From Pseudopyrenochaeta lycopersici (lineage: Eukaryota > Ascomycota > Dothideomycetes > Pleosporales > Pseudopyrenochaetaceae), in contig NHZP01000005.1 of assembly GCA_003313425.1 (NCBI GenBank), positions 992,001-1,056,000 on the forward strand: a stretch of DNA of 64,000 nt, read 5' to 3'. Below the pieces are notes generated by a model, which saw only the letters and a program-made list of their open reading frames with translations, had not been told where the DNA came from and searched no databases. The translations under genes and the position numbers were made by a program. This document shows, one piece after another, positions 10,864 to 22,908 of this stretch. Each line of letters starts with the position of its first letter. Position 1 is the stretch's first letter.

Positions 10864-11783
10864 ATGGCCGGCCTACGCTTTGCCGTTAGCATGCAACGTG
10901 AGTACCACGCTGGTTGCTGTGCAAGGAACAGAAGCTAATCGTGCACCCAGGGCTGATCCCGTTTCTGGGCTACCATCATGTTCTCATGATATTAATAGCC
11001 ATTGCTATCATCCTCCTATGTGAGTTCAGATGAAGCATTCTTGGCCATGTGCTTGTCGACTGACCATGCGCAGCGTTATTATTGGCAGGCTGCTCATCCA
11101 CGTCCCCGCTGATACCCGGCATCTTCCTCATCTCGCTGTGGTACGAAAAGTACACTCCCACCTACTCGACCGAACAAGTCGACCCTGGCGTTACGCAAGC
11201 CATCGCCAACATTGTCGGCAATGCCCAGCTCGGCGTCCGTGTTGGATACTTTGGCATTTGCATCAACAGAGACGGCGGCGGCTACATCTGCTCCAACAAC
11301 GCAACCGCCCTCGTCGACAATTTGTCCGTCGACCAAGACCCCCTCAATCTTGTGTGGGTTGCCGCCACCTTCAAAGACGCCGTCGTCTTCCCCTACCTCC
11401 TCATTGTCGCCATCATCCTCGCCTTCTTCACCTTCATCCTTCTTGCAACCTTTCCAGGATGGCACGAAGAGAGGGACGAGCGAACAGGATCCGACGTTGA
11501 TGTCAAGCCTTTCCCATCCAGACCAGTGTCACAAGTCGCTCTCGCGCTCATCTTTATCGCATCAATCTTTGTCCTGGTTTCGGTGCTGTGGCAGCATACA
11601 GCATCAGTCGCTGCCGCAACAATCGCACAAGACCTAGGCAATGGGAGTGTTAAGTCAGGAGTAGGAACATCAGCAATGGTGCTTGGCTGGTTCGGCTTCG
11701 TACTACTCATAATAGTAACCATCGGCCTGCTAGTCATGATTTTGAGCATCATCGTTTTGGACCGCTTGACCGACAACGACTGA
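10864..11783 (+). CDS. fig1: Fig1-type Ca2+ regulator and membrane fusion protein (claudin-like)
   Basis: Four-pass membrane protein of 270 residues. Fig1 homologues support low-affinity Ca2+ influx, mating-cell fusion and hyphal growth or sexual development. Exons are 10864-10897, 10951-11019 and 11074-11783, with introns of 53 and 54 nt. Hydrophobic segments occur near residues 15-42 (HHVLMILIAIAIILLSLLL), 135-160, 185-205 and 240-262. The family signature GYFGICI followed by a second Cys (YICSNN) is present in the first extracellular loop, as is the WQHTASVAAA motif after the third helix. The region upstream is GC-rich and carries paired CACGTG boxes. Confidence 0.85.
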
Positions 11784-12715
11784 AACTTGGACACTACTTC
11801 AAAATATCTTCAGGCTCAGTAATTCAGAAAAACATGGCCATTTCGTTGGTGGATCTGTGTATTTTGGCGCCGAGCGTACTTGGCTTTGTTCTCTTCGACA
11901 CGAATCGGTTTCATACCCCTTTATGGTTGACGCAATTGGCAGCAAGCTGCTCAGAGCGATATATTTTTTCTCTCTCGCATATTCGGCGTTGGTCAACATT
12001 TCTGCATCGAAGCGAAACGATCCGCAAAGACGGACGTGGTGGGCATTATACGAATTAGGTACTGAGGGAAGGGGCCCGACGCGATTGGAAAGAGACAAAT
12101 GTATCTATGTAGCAAACGAAAGAATGAAAAGATTGGTTATGTCAAACTGGATTATAGCGCTTGCTTGAGTGACTGGAGTGTACAGGATAGCGTTGCCTGA
12201 CAGCCTTCAATGTGCCAGGCTGTGGATGGACCTTCAGCAAACGACTTCTTGTGAAGTGGCTGTCATCGAATCCGCGATGCGCATCCGGGATATTCTCGCT
12301 AGGCGAGGGGGGAAACGCGGGGGGCAATCATACATGCTGCGGAGAAGTGAATCAGCATGTTTTTGGTGCCCTAAAGAGGAAGACGATCCAGACTCCAGCG
12401 CCACCGCCATGTTCGATACCCTCCTGAAGCCGAGCAAACATGGACATGGTAACCACACATGTCTATGTGAGCCATGGAAGTCTCGGAGTCCGATGACCGG
12501 CTGTGCACTATGTGGCGCCTTTCCTAAGCGAGCGTAGTGCAATATCCCTCGCGAAAATGTTTTGGTGGGGGAGACAATTGGTGGCTTTGTGACTGCTGAT
12601 GTTTAAATTCTTCTGCAATTCTTAGATTCTGATTTTCACGCTCCGGCTCGTGTCTCTCTTCCTCTATCCCCATTCTTTCTCTCGGCCAACTTCTTTCCCT
12701 GTAATTGATCCCACA
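11784..12715. other. intergenic region with pyrimidine-rich SHMT promoter
   Basis: No gene is supported. The last about 60 bp before the SHMT start are strongly pyrimidine-rich on the plus strand (about 12650-12702), common just upstream of highly expressed fungal genes. An open frame at 12169-12537 shows no family resemblance. Confidence 0.45.
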
Positions 12716-14289
12716 ATGTCTAGCTACGCTCTACCCAAGTCCCACCAGGACGTATGTGTCAACCCCGCACTTGCAACAAGTTGGATGTGATATTGACTCA
12801 TGACAGCTCATGGAGAAGTCCCTGGTGGACACAGACCAGGAGGTCGCGCAAATCATGGTGGGAGCCTTGGACGCTTTCCAAATCTCGAGTATGTACTGAC
12901 CCCAGAACAGGAGAGGGAAATCCAGCGCCAGCGCGAGTCCATCCTCCTTATCGCCTCGGAGAATGTCACCTCCCGTGCCGTCTTCGATGCTCTCGGCTCG
13001 CCAATGTCGAACAAGTACTCCGAGGGCTATCCCGGCGCACGATACTACGGCGGCAACGAGCACATTGATGCTGTCGAGCTGCTCTGCCAGAAACGCGCGC
13101 TCGAGACGTTTGGCCTGGATGCCGAGAAATGGGGTGTCAACGTGCAGTGCCTGAGTGGCAGCCCGGCAAACTTGCAGGCTTACCAGGCCATCATGAGGCC
13201 ACACGACAGGCTCATGGGTCTTGATCTCCCGCACGGTGGGCATTTGAGCCACGGCTACCAGACACCCCAGCGAAAGTGCGTAGCCTGCCGACTCCACGAA
13301 AGCAATGCGGACTGACACTACACAGGATCTCTGCTGTTTCCACCTACTTCGAGACGTTCCCTTACCGCGTCAACCTTGATACCGGCCTCATTGACTACGA
13401 TCAGCTCGAGCAAAACGCGCTCATGTACCGCCCCAAAGTGCTTGTTGCCGGCACGTCCGCCTACTGCCGCGAGATCGACTACGCCCGCATGCGCGAGATT
13501 GCTGACAAGGTCGGATGCTACCTCCTGATGGACATGGCCCATATCTCTGGTCTCGTCGCTGCTGGCGTCAACAAGTCACCCTTCCCCTACTGCGATATCG
13601 TCACTACCACCACTCACAAATCACTCCGTGGCCCTCGCGGTGCCATGATCTTCTTCCGCAAGGGCGTGCGCAAGACGGATGCTAAGACGGGCAAGGAGAC
13701 TCTATACGATCTCGAGGGACCTATCAATTTCTCCGTCTTCCCCGGACACCAAGGTGGCCCACACAACCATACAATCACCGCTCTCGCCGTTGCGCTCAAG
13801 CAGGCACAGAGTGAAGACTTCAAGTTGTACCAGCAGCAAGTCATCAAGAACGCCAAAGCCCTCGAGGTCACTTTCAAAGAACTTGGCTACAAGCTCGTTA
13901 CAAACGGTACAGACAACCACATGGTCCTCATCGACTTGAAACCATTCTCCCTCGATGGTGCTCGTGTCGAAGCTGTGCTTGAGAATGTCAACATTGCCTG
14001 CAACAAGAACACCACTCCCGGTGACAAGTCTGCGCTGACACCCATGGGTATTCGCATTGGTGCGCCCGCAATGACCTCGCGTGGCCTGGGCGAGGAGGAC
14101 TTCAAGAAGATTGCCACCTATATCGATACTTGTATCAAGCTGTGCCAGAAGATCCAGGGCGAGCTGCCCAAGGAGAGCAACAAGCTCAAGGACTTCAAGG
14201 CGAAGGTTGCGGGTGGCGAGGTACAAGAGATTAACGATTTGAAGAAGGAAATCGCAGCTTGGGCTGTTACTTTCCCCCTGCCCGTGTAA
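12716..14289 (+). CDS. SHM2: serine hydroxymethyltransferase, cytosolic
   Basis: PLP enzyme that interconverts serine plus tetrahydrofolate with glycine plus 5,10-methylene-THF. Exons are 12716-12751, 12807-12857, 12911-13275 and 13326-14289, giving 471 residues, the usual length for the cytosolic form. The start [12 protein letters not shown] has no mitochondrial presequence. Conserved blocks include [26 protein letters not shown], the cofactor region [14 protein letters not shown], and the PLP-lysine block [18 protein letters not shown]. Three GT-AG introns (55, 53 and 50 nt) are in phase. It is convergent with the RNase T2 gene. Confidence 0.96.
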
Positions 14290-14566
14290 ACTGGCTTTCC
14301 AACATATTGGGGCGGCGTTCTTTGGCGTTTCAGTGATATCGGTGTATATTCAACAAAAGGGTCTTGGGGTCTTGGCATATTCAACATTTCACGCTTCATA
14401 AGGAAATTCTATCAGAAAGATAGGACGATACCTGTGGCGAAATTGCAGACCTTCGCATTCTCAACTCCGCGCTGCGTACGTTCGGAAAGGCATCATTGGT
14501 CGCTGCTTAACCAGCGATCTTGATCAATGAATTGGTCTTCATCATAATCTCCGTTCTTATGCTGTG

Positions 14567-15852
14567 CTATACCGTTTCCCAGGTAATAGCGAACGTCGCC
14601 GAATGATCTCCGCCGGCGTATACAACCTGCTGCGTACTCCCTGACGCAATCTTATCCGCACTCCACTTTGTGTTACCCCCAACCGCTAAATCGCCGGCAA
14701 CGTTGGTAAATCCTGTACCGCTTGACACTGTGCCGTCGCAAGTCAATTTCCCCCCAACGATTCCGCACTTGCCCTTTGAGCTTGTGAGGGTAAAGCCATG
14801 GTCAATATCTGTGGCCGTGAACGTCGCACATGTGCCGGTCGTATACCAGGTTCCCTTGCCAATAATGCATCCCTTCTTAGCACCATTGACGAGGACATTG
14901 AGGTAGCCACGGCCGCTGAAGGGTGTTCCTGGAGCAGACGTACTGGTTGGCTGTGGGGAACCAACGGTAGTTGTAGTCCCTGGCGGTTTGGATCCGCCAC
15001 GCTTGGGTAAGTATCTGATACCCGTCCGGGGGCAAGTGGATTTTGTGCCATCAGGATTTGATGGCACGAAGTCGCCAGTCTGCAGTGACCCGCGAACGTC
15101 GTAGTGATACCATATCTCATTCAGTGCGCTGCTCTTGCAACCTAGAGTGACTTCGACGCCCGGGCGTTTGGCAGCTAGTGCGCTCTGGATCTGCGCAAAA
15201 GTCCAAGTCTTGTCGGTGCTGGGCTCGATACCAGCTGCTTTGAGCCATTCGTAACTTGGTAGGGACTTGAACAAATCGACAGCCTTTTGGAAGTAGTCGA
15301 CCACTTCCTCTGTCGGCTTGTGGTCGGTGTAGCACTTTGGCTCGAGAGTCGAGATGCAGGTGCCGTGCTTGACCCACTCGTGATACCAGAAGCTCTCATC
15401 ATCGCCCTTGTAGTCCTTCCAATATGTCGACATGTAGGTAAGGAGGTCGGAGGCACCAAAGGAGGATAGTATCGCAGAAATGTTGGAATAGGAGCGCGAG
15501 GAGTCGCAATTTGCGTCATAGGAGCCGTCGCAGCGGTCGGGCCTACGCATTCAATCGATCAGTGTTGATACCAAATGTAGAGCGCTTGAGGAACGGACCA
15601 CAATCCATGAAGAGTCCAGCTATCATCCGGCCCAGTTGCCGGGTGGGTATCCCAGAACTGTGTCTGCAGCAGTTGTCCCCCCGGCGCATTGAAGCAACAT
15701 AAGTTCTCCACAACGGTCGTATTGTGACAACTCAGCTGTGGCATAGGACAGCTCCCAGTGGATTCACCCATTACTCTCTGGCTACCCACCCCACCGAGAA
15801 TCACCTGTGCACCACTGAAAGCGAGCTTGCCGAGTGTCCTAAGTGAGGGCAT
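14567..15852 (-). CDS. ribonuclease T2 (Rny1-like), secreted or vacuolar
   Basis: RNase T2 of 409 residues that cleaves RNA to 3'-phosphate ends. Exons on minus are 15852-15599 and 15542-14567; the 56-nt intron rejoins the first active-site block DSWTLHGLWPDRCDG. The second block is FWYHEWVKHGTC. Both catalytic His regions and the expected Cys residues are present. After the catalytic domain a Thr/Ser/Pro linker leads to a C-terminal domain (GYLNVLVNGAKKGCIIGKGTW onward), as in fungal Rny1-type proteins. The N-terminus (MPSLRTLGKLAFSGAQVILGG) is a plausible signal peptide. The frame stays open upstream to 16272, so the start is chosen by signal-peptide position and is less certain. Confidence 0.88.
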
Positions 15853-17169
15853 GGCGACCGTTTCTGCTGCTGAGATTCTCGACGTGTCTGCCGCATTTTG
15901 TACTCCCTCCTGCGCAGCCCGGACGAAGGAGCCTAGCATGGCCGGCATCTTTGAATGCACGAATGGGGCAAAGAGTAGGACAAGCTCAACAAGCTTCGTG
16001 GGGCGTTCCACTCCCGCAGCGACGGCTCTAATCCACGAACTCAAGTTGCTCGCTTTGATTCGTCCCTGCAGAGTCCACTGGTCCTCGATGCGGAAGGTAA
16101 ATCTTGTAGTACGATAGTTTGCCGCCAGATATAGAGATAGAATACCCTTCGGCACGCCTACAGTCGGAATAATTTGCCGTTCGGATGACTCGAGAGGGTA
16201 GGAGGTCCGTGATAGAAGTGGAAAGTATTGTGGAAGCACCGAAGAGTGCCGGACTGCTATGGAAGATCGCAATGTAGTTGTATCAAAGGGTCAAGGCCAC
16301 AGCCACTCAGGGCGCAGCAATAGGCATCACGCCTCACAAGGTCACGCAGGAGGTTACAGGGCGGTGTTTGGTTTATCATGAGCAGCTGCTGAGGGAGGAC
16401 CAGTCAGAGGCGAGAAAGGCGCGTGTGTTAGGAGGCACGTGTAGTGGTGCCTCGAGGGCATGCGGCAATTGTCCCGGGGTTTGGGGAGGTTGAGGCTAGT
16501 ATTAATTGGGAATGGCGGCGTTGTGGAGATTGAGTTGCTCGCTCGGATGCCTAGCCTCCCCGTCCACAAACTTCCCTGTTCTCGCGAGCCATCAGCTTCT
16601 CCCTAGAATGAACGGAGGGACGCTGGCATCAGACAATTTCGAAGTTAGCCTCAAACACCAAACACCGTATTCAACCCACTGAACAGTACAGTGGAAGTTG
16701 AGCACTGAGACGGCTTTGTATTGGCCCAGTCTATGTTAACGCAATTCTGTGTTCTATAGCAATACCTTCCACCAGGCTTACTTGGAAGGCATGGTCATCC
16801 AGGGAACAAGCCTTCCATTTCAAGATCATGCCACCTTCAAGATTGAGTGGGTCGTTTTTCTATATGATCTCGATCCCCTAACATACCTGTTCTAGGACAA
16901 TATCTTTGCACAACTATTGAGCAAGAAGAAGCTGCAGCCGTGAAACCTCCAATCGAGTGATGTTAGTCTGAGTGAGAACAAAATGCTGGATCTAACCAAG
17001 TAAGCAAAAAATTATCAATTGCAGAAGAATATGACAACTTTGAAAGCACTGGACCTGCGGCTAAACAGTGTCAACTCCCACTGTACCCTCCTTATATGCA
17101 AGACCAAGCAAAGCGATCTCAACTCTATGCCCAAAAGAGACGATTACACACATTCTCAACAAACAGAAT
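15853..17169. other. intergenic region, no supported gene
   Basis: About 1.3 kb between two minus-strand genes. The first 400 bp continue the open frame of the RNase gene but show no conserved protein features. Nothing else resembles a gene or RNA. Confidence 0.4.
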
Positions 17170-17677
17170 TTACACATCCTCCAGCTTGTACACTTCATAT
17201 GCTGGCTCCTCATAAGGATGTGCGCTACTGCTATCAGCGCATGCCAAGTTTCGCCCCTGGACGACTCACCTCTTCAACGCCTCAACCGCTTTGACCATGG
17301 TCTCCCGCCCTAAACATATGGCTTCAACCCGATACTCGTCTACCATTTCCAGCTCGCCGACTTTACCGATCTACTTTGTGTTAGCCTTGCATCGCGCCAA
17401 GAGTCCTAGGTTGCAGGCGGGCATACGTGAGGATTTGCACCATCGCCAGGCCTAAACTGTCCCGTGCCCGTACTTGTGAAGCAACATTCGGTGTAGCCGG
17501 CTGGACCAGGAACTATATAAGTAGCGACTAAGTCGGACGCATGTTTCACTTGCAGGTTGTACACAGATGCTACTTACAACGACCTGCACCAGCGGCGAAG
17601 ATAGCAGACTTGCAGGCTGACAGGGCAGGGGGTGGGACGAAAAAGACGAGTTTGAACTTTGTGAGAGTGGATGCCAT
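17170..17677 (-). CDS. small NIF3/CutA-like domain protein
   Basis: Protein of 113 residues related to the CutA-like dimerisation/insert domain found in NIF3 proteins, here standing alone; the biochemical role is unknown. Four exons on minus (17677-17578, 17512-17427, 17370-17270, 17224-17170) are joined by GT-AG introns of 65, 56 and 45 nt, a high intron density for so short a gene. Conserved landmarks are KFKLVFFVPP at the N-terminus, CKSAIFAAGAGRF, CCFTSTGTGQFRPGDGANPH, IGKVGELE, and the hallmark AHPYEEPAYEVYKLED at the C-terminus. All junction phases agree. Confidence 0.85.
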
Positions 17678-18210
17678 CTTCAGCGTATGGCTAGAATATG
17701 ATTGAAGTAGATTCACTGATGATCATGATGAGGGGTAGTCAGGGCCAGGCTGAGAGGGTGGAGGAGAAAGGTAAATATGGCAATCCAAGGTGGGGCTACA
17801 TTGACGTCGCTTGTATCACGAAAGACTTGATCGTCTAAAGTGACTTTTGATGCGAATAAGTACGTAAGGCACCATCTAAACTGCGCATCCAGCATAAGTT
17901 ACTGCGCAAATGCGACTTGTTGCTCTCAATGTGGGGATGGATGTGTATAGGCTTCAAGAACATATAAAAAAAACGTAGGAGACGACCATGGGTAATCGTA
18001 CATGCAGCTGACGGCATCTGGCCACATCATTCAACATAGGCACGACTTGTTTGGTCGAAATTGGAGAACGCGGGGGCTCGACACGGGCCTAGCGCGTTTT
18101 CTATGTTTACGTCCGTGCGCCACTCACAACATGGAGAAGTTGCTCAGTCGCACAAGCGACAACAGCGCAAATGGTCTTGCCCGTCGACTAACCCCACCAC
18201 AGCAGTAACT
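17678..18210. other. promoter region of SMC4
   Basis: No gene is supported. The SMC4 frame is open back to 18061, but the residues before the methionine at 18211 look like untranslated sequence. A GAAAACGCGC-like element on the minus strand at about 18091-18101 weakly resembles cell-cycle boxes. Confidence 0.4.
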
Positions 18211-21200
18211 ATGGCTTCGATATCACCGCGAAAATCCACTCGCGCCGCTGCAACGCGCCGAAAGGCGCCGATAGTCGACGACTCAGACGAGGAAGAAAAC
18301 AGGACGCCAACGCCCGAGATCAAGCAAGAAATGAGCGAAGATGAGTTTACACCCGCACCCGCACCACTCAAGACGGGACGAGGACGTGGCCGGCCACGAA
18401 AGACGGCAGGAACAGACGAGAATGCGACACCGAAAGCGACCACAAGGCGACGACCACGGGCCACGGAATCTGTTGAGCCCACACAGTTGTTTACACCCGC
18501 ATCCGAGAGCGCCAGACCACCGTCACCTTCAAAGACTATCCCTAAAAAGCGCGGCAGAAAGCCTCGAGTCTCGCTCGCTGCAGCCGCGGCCGAAGAAGGC
18601 TCGCAGCTCCTTACGCCTGAGCCCTCCATGTCTCCCGAGCCCGAGCATGCAAACCCGCCCGGCACACCTCTCGCCGATATTACAAGGAGTACTGTGAACG
18701 AGCAGACACCTACACCCGAATCAACGCCCGAAGTAGTACCTGACCCCGCCGCCGAAATCACACAGCCCGAGGTGAAGGAGGAACCAGCCATACCAGAACC
18801 GCAGACAGAACTGGACCCAGTACCCGAGCTGCAACCGAAAGCAGTCGACAAGGTCAACGCCCAACATACGGTGCTCGAGAGACCTATGGACATCGTGGCT
18901 AAGAGGCGAGCGGCCGCAATGCCAGCATTGCACGAGCCCGCAGCACCCAAACAGCGAACAGTTATTACCTGGCTTGTTATGCACAATTTCAAGAGCTATG
19001 CGGGGCGACAAGAAGTCGGGCCTTTCCATGCATCTTTCTCCTCTGTAGTGGGGCCAAATGGCTCGGGGAAGTCAAATGTAATCGACTCTCTACTGTTCGT
19101 TTTCGGTTTCCGTGCGAGCAAGATGAGACAGGGCAAGCTCTCAGCTCTTATCCACAACTCTGCCGGGCATCTTGACCTAGACTTCTGCGAGGTCGAGGTA
19201 CATTTCCAGGAAGTCAAAGATCTGCCGAGTGGTGGGCATGAGGTCGTCCCAGACTCACAGCTCGTCATCTCGCGAAAGGCCTTCAAAAACAATTCAAGCA
19301 AGTACTACATCAACAGCAAGGAGTCCACTTTCACCATCGTCACAACTTTGCTTCGAGATCGGGGAGTAGATTTGGATCACAAGCGTTTCTTGATCCTTCA
19401 GGGTGAGGTCGAATCGATTGCGCAGATGAAGCCAAAAGCCCAAGGCGAGCATGATGATGGCCTTCTTGAATATCTTGAAGATATTATCGGCACATCGAAG
19501 TACAAGACGCCTATCGAGGAGTCAGCCGCTGAGGTGGAGACATGGAATGAGACCTGTCAGGAGAAGAATACTCGAGTCCAGCACGTAGAGAAAGAGAAAA
19601 GTGGGCTAGAAGAGAAGAAGAACAAGGCTATAGCTTACATTCGGGACGAAAATGAGCTGGCCACCAAGCAATCAACCCTGTATCAGATCTACATCTCTGA
19701 GTTCGACGACCACATCCAAGTTGCCCAGGAATCCATTGGTCAGCTTCAGGCTCAGATGGACGAGGAGCTTCAGAAACACCATGGGAGTGAAGAGGAGATC
19801 AAGCAATTAGAGCGACAGCATAAGAAGGCTGCAAAAGAGTGCGAACTCCTAGAGAAGAAGAACCAGGAGTTCCAGAAGGAGGTTTCCCGCATTGATAAAG
19901 AAGCTGTTAAGTTCGAAGAAAAGAAGAAGTTTTTGGCCGGGAAGCAAAAGAAGCTTGAAAAAACTAAAGAGACAAGCAGCTACGGCAGGTCGGAAGCAGA
20001 GAGTCTCGCAAAGCAATATACTGCAGACTTGGAGCGCTACAATGAGGAGATTGCGGAGCTAGAGGAGAGCATGGCATTGGAAGAGAGAGAATTGGAAGCT
20101 GTCCGCCGGAGCTTGGCCGGGAAGACTCAAGGTCTCTCAGACGAAATTGCGGCTAAACAGAAGTCCTTGGAACCATGGAGTGCCAAAATCAACGAAAAAC
20201 AATCCGTCATGGCGGTTGCGCAAAGCGAGCTGGATATATTGCATGAACGAGAAAATGCAGGGGCAAAGGGCATTGCCGATATCGAGGCGAAAATCGAAAG
20301 TCTTGGGGATTCGAAGCAGATCAAGATCGTTGAGCTTGATGAATGCAGAGCTGAGAAAAAACGTGTCGAAAAGGAGGTCCAGAAAATGCATGCAAAGGTC
20401 GAGGATTTGACCCAGAAAGAGCCAGCCTTTAGATCAAAGCTCTCTGGAGCTAGAGCAAAGGCAGACGAGGCTCGTGCTAGCCTCTCCTCGGCTCAGACCC
20501 AGGGCAACGTCTTGACAGGTCTTATGCGTTTGAAAGAATCCGGGCGTATCGACGGCTTTCATGGAAGGCTGGGCAACCTTGGTACGATTGACCAGAAGTA
20601 TGACGTTGCAATATCTACCGCCTGCCCGCAATTGGACAATATGGTTGTCGACTCTGTAGAGTCTGGACAGCAGTGCATCGAGTATCTCCGGAAAAACAAT
20701 CTTGGTCGCGCCAACTTCATCCTCCTAGACCGCCTTGCGAAGCGAGACATGTCTCCTGTTCAAACACCTGAGAATGTCCCTCGTTTATTTGACCTCGTCA
20801 AGCCCAAGCATGACAAACTCAAACCTGCATTCTTTCAGGTGATGACAAACACCCTCGTTGCTGAAGACCTCGATCAAGCGGAACGCATTGCTTACGGTGC
20901 CAGACGATGGCGAGTGGTCACCCTGGATGGCAAGCTTATCGATACAGCAGGTACTATGAGCGGAGGTGGAAGCCGAGTTGTGAAGGGCAAGATGTCATCC
21001 AAACTTGCTTCCGATGTCTCTAAGGAGCAGGTGATCAAGCTGGAACAGGATCGAGATAGGCTGGAACAGACTTTTGCCGATTTCCAACAAGAACAACGAG
21101 AACTCGAGGCTGCATTGCGTGATCTAAATCAGCAGCTCCCTAATCTCGATACAAAGGCGCAGAAGATCGCGCTTGAGCTAGACAGTTTCGATCGCAATAT

Positions 21201-22740
21201 CGCAGATTGCCAACGCCGCATCGAGGAGCTGATTGCCGAACAAAAGTCAACCAAGTTAGACAAGGGACGCATCTCGTCGCTGGAGAAGAGTATTACCTTG
21301 ACCGAGAAAGAGGTCTCGAAACTCCATGCTGAGACGGCGGACATTGAGGCTGAAATTAAAGCATTACAGAATAAGATCATGGAGATTGGTGGTGTCAAAC
21401 TACGAAGCCAGAAAGCCAAGGTTGATGGATTGAAGCAACAGATCGATACCCTCACTGATCAGGCCTCTAACGCTGAAGTCGCGAAGTCCAAGGAAGAAAA
21501 GCAGCGAATCAAACATGAGAAGGCTCATGCTGATTCGATCAAGGAGCTCGCTAGGCTCGCAGCGGAAGCAGAGAAGGTTGAAGAAGACATGGCGTCTCAA
21601 CAACGTGATGTTTCCGGTATCAGACAGCAAGCTGAGGAGGCGCAGGAGGTTTGTGGTGTTTCCGCAAGACGTACGAATTGGCAAACACTAACGAACGCTA
21701 TAGGCACTAGAAACACGGAAAGACGAGCTAAATGTTGTCAAGAAAGAGCTTGACGAAAAGACCGCAGAACTGAATGAAACACGTGCCATCGAGATTGAAA
21801 TGCGCAACAAGCTCGAAGAAGGCCAAAAGAGCCTCAACGAGCACCAAAAGAAACAAGCCTACTTTGTCGACAAGTTGGGCAAGCTGACGTATCAGAATGT
21901 AACGTAAGTGTATCACATCTCGATATCGGTGCTTGAAATTTGACCACTCTGCAGCGACCTCGGCGAGGAGCAAGAAGGCGGTGAAGGGCTGCCTTCGTAT
22001 AGCAAAGACGAATTACAGGACATGGACAAATCTACGCTCAAAGACGAGATCTCACATCTTGAAAAGAAGAATGAAAGCACGCAAGTCGACCTTTCGGTTC
22101 TCGCTGAGTACCGTAAACGTGTTGAGGAACACGCAGCGCGTGCGTCCGATCTTGCCGATGCCGTCTCTGCCCGCGACAGTGCAAAACGCAAGTGCGATGA
22201 GTTACGCCGCCTACGTCTTGAGGGCTTCATGGAAGGCTTCTCTATTATCACCGCCCGCCTAAAAGAAATGTACCAAATGATAACTATGGGCGGCAATGCC
22301 GAACTCGAACTCGTCGACACGCTTGACCCATTTTCCGAAGGCATTCTCTTCTCCGTCATGCCTCCTAAAAAGTCCTGGAAGAACATTTCTAATCTGTCTG
22401 GCGGCGAGAAAACGCTATCCTCTCTAGCGCTTGTCTTTGCTTTGCACCATTACAAGCCGACACCATTGTATGTCATGGACGAGATTGACGCTGCCCTTGA
22501 CTTCAGGAATGTAAGCATTGTGGCGAGCTATATCAAGGAGAGGACGAAAAATGCGCAGTTCATTGTCATTAGTTTGAGAAATAATATGTTCGAGCTTGCG
22601 AGCCGGTTAGTAGGTGTTTACAAGGTTAATCATATGGTAAGTCCCGTCTCAGTGCTCCTGTTGCTGAAATAAGCCTAACTAGCGAGCAGACGAAGAGTGT
22701 CACAATCGAGAATAAGGACTACATCACTGGACGTGCATAG
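18211..22740 (+). CDS. SMC4: condensin subunit SMC4
   Basis: Condensin ATPase of 1456 residues for mitotic chromosome compaction, paired with SMC2. Exons are 18211-21648, 21704-21903, 21955-22636 and 22690-22740; the three introns (55, 51 and 53 nt) cluster at the 3' end. Residues 1-250 are an acidic, Pro/Thr-rich, probably disordered extension with many TP sites and two AT-hook-like motifs (GRGRGRPRK near 56-64; KKRGRKPR near 112-119). The ATPase head has Walker A GPNGSGKSN (about 281-289) and a Q-loop LILQGEVESIAQMKP. Long coiled coils flank a hinge (GFHGRLGNLGTIDQKYDVA to GTMSGGG). The signature LSGGEKTLSSLAL and Walker B PLYVMDEIDAALD are C-terminal. The start at 18211 is preferred because the extension starts MASISPRKSTR. 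Confidence 0.96.
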
Positions 22741-22908
22741 CCGGTGTTTGGGTTTGGCGTCTGGTGTCGGTGTGTCGGTTTCCAATGCATTTTTAGTGTA
22801 GAATGGCTGGGGTTTGAAATAGTGATGGCACCGCATAGTAGTGTACTTGCAGGTTGGCATCTAATGACAGGTACAATGTCGAGATTTTGTTTCCCTATGA
22901 TTTTCACA

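Noticed and set aside
10184..11023. Plus-strand frame of 279 codons upstream of and across Fig1 exons 1-2
   Set aside because: Low-complexity composition, no family resemblance, and it runs through Fig1 intron 1 in another frame; probably untranslated GC-rich promoter sequence.
12169..12537. 122-codon plus frame between Fig1 and SHMT
   Set aside because: No recognisable motif, an equally long frame lies on the opposite strand, and it sits in a normal promoter interval.
15559..16272. Extended N-terminus of RNase T2 to position 16272
   Set aside because: The upstream open frame shows no conserved features and would place the signal peptide internally; the start at 15852 fits a secreted protein better.
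18061..18210. Longer SMC4 N-terminus starting before 18211
   Set aside because: The frame is open but the residues look non-coding and the family-like basic MASISPRKSTR start is at 18211.
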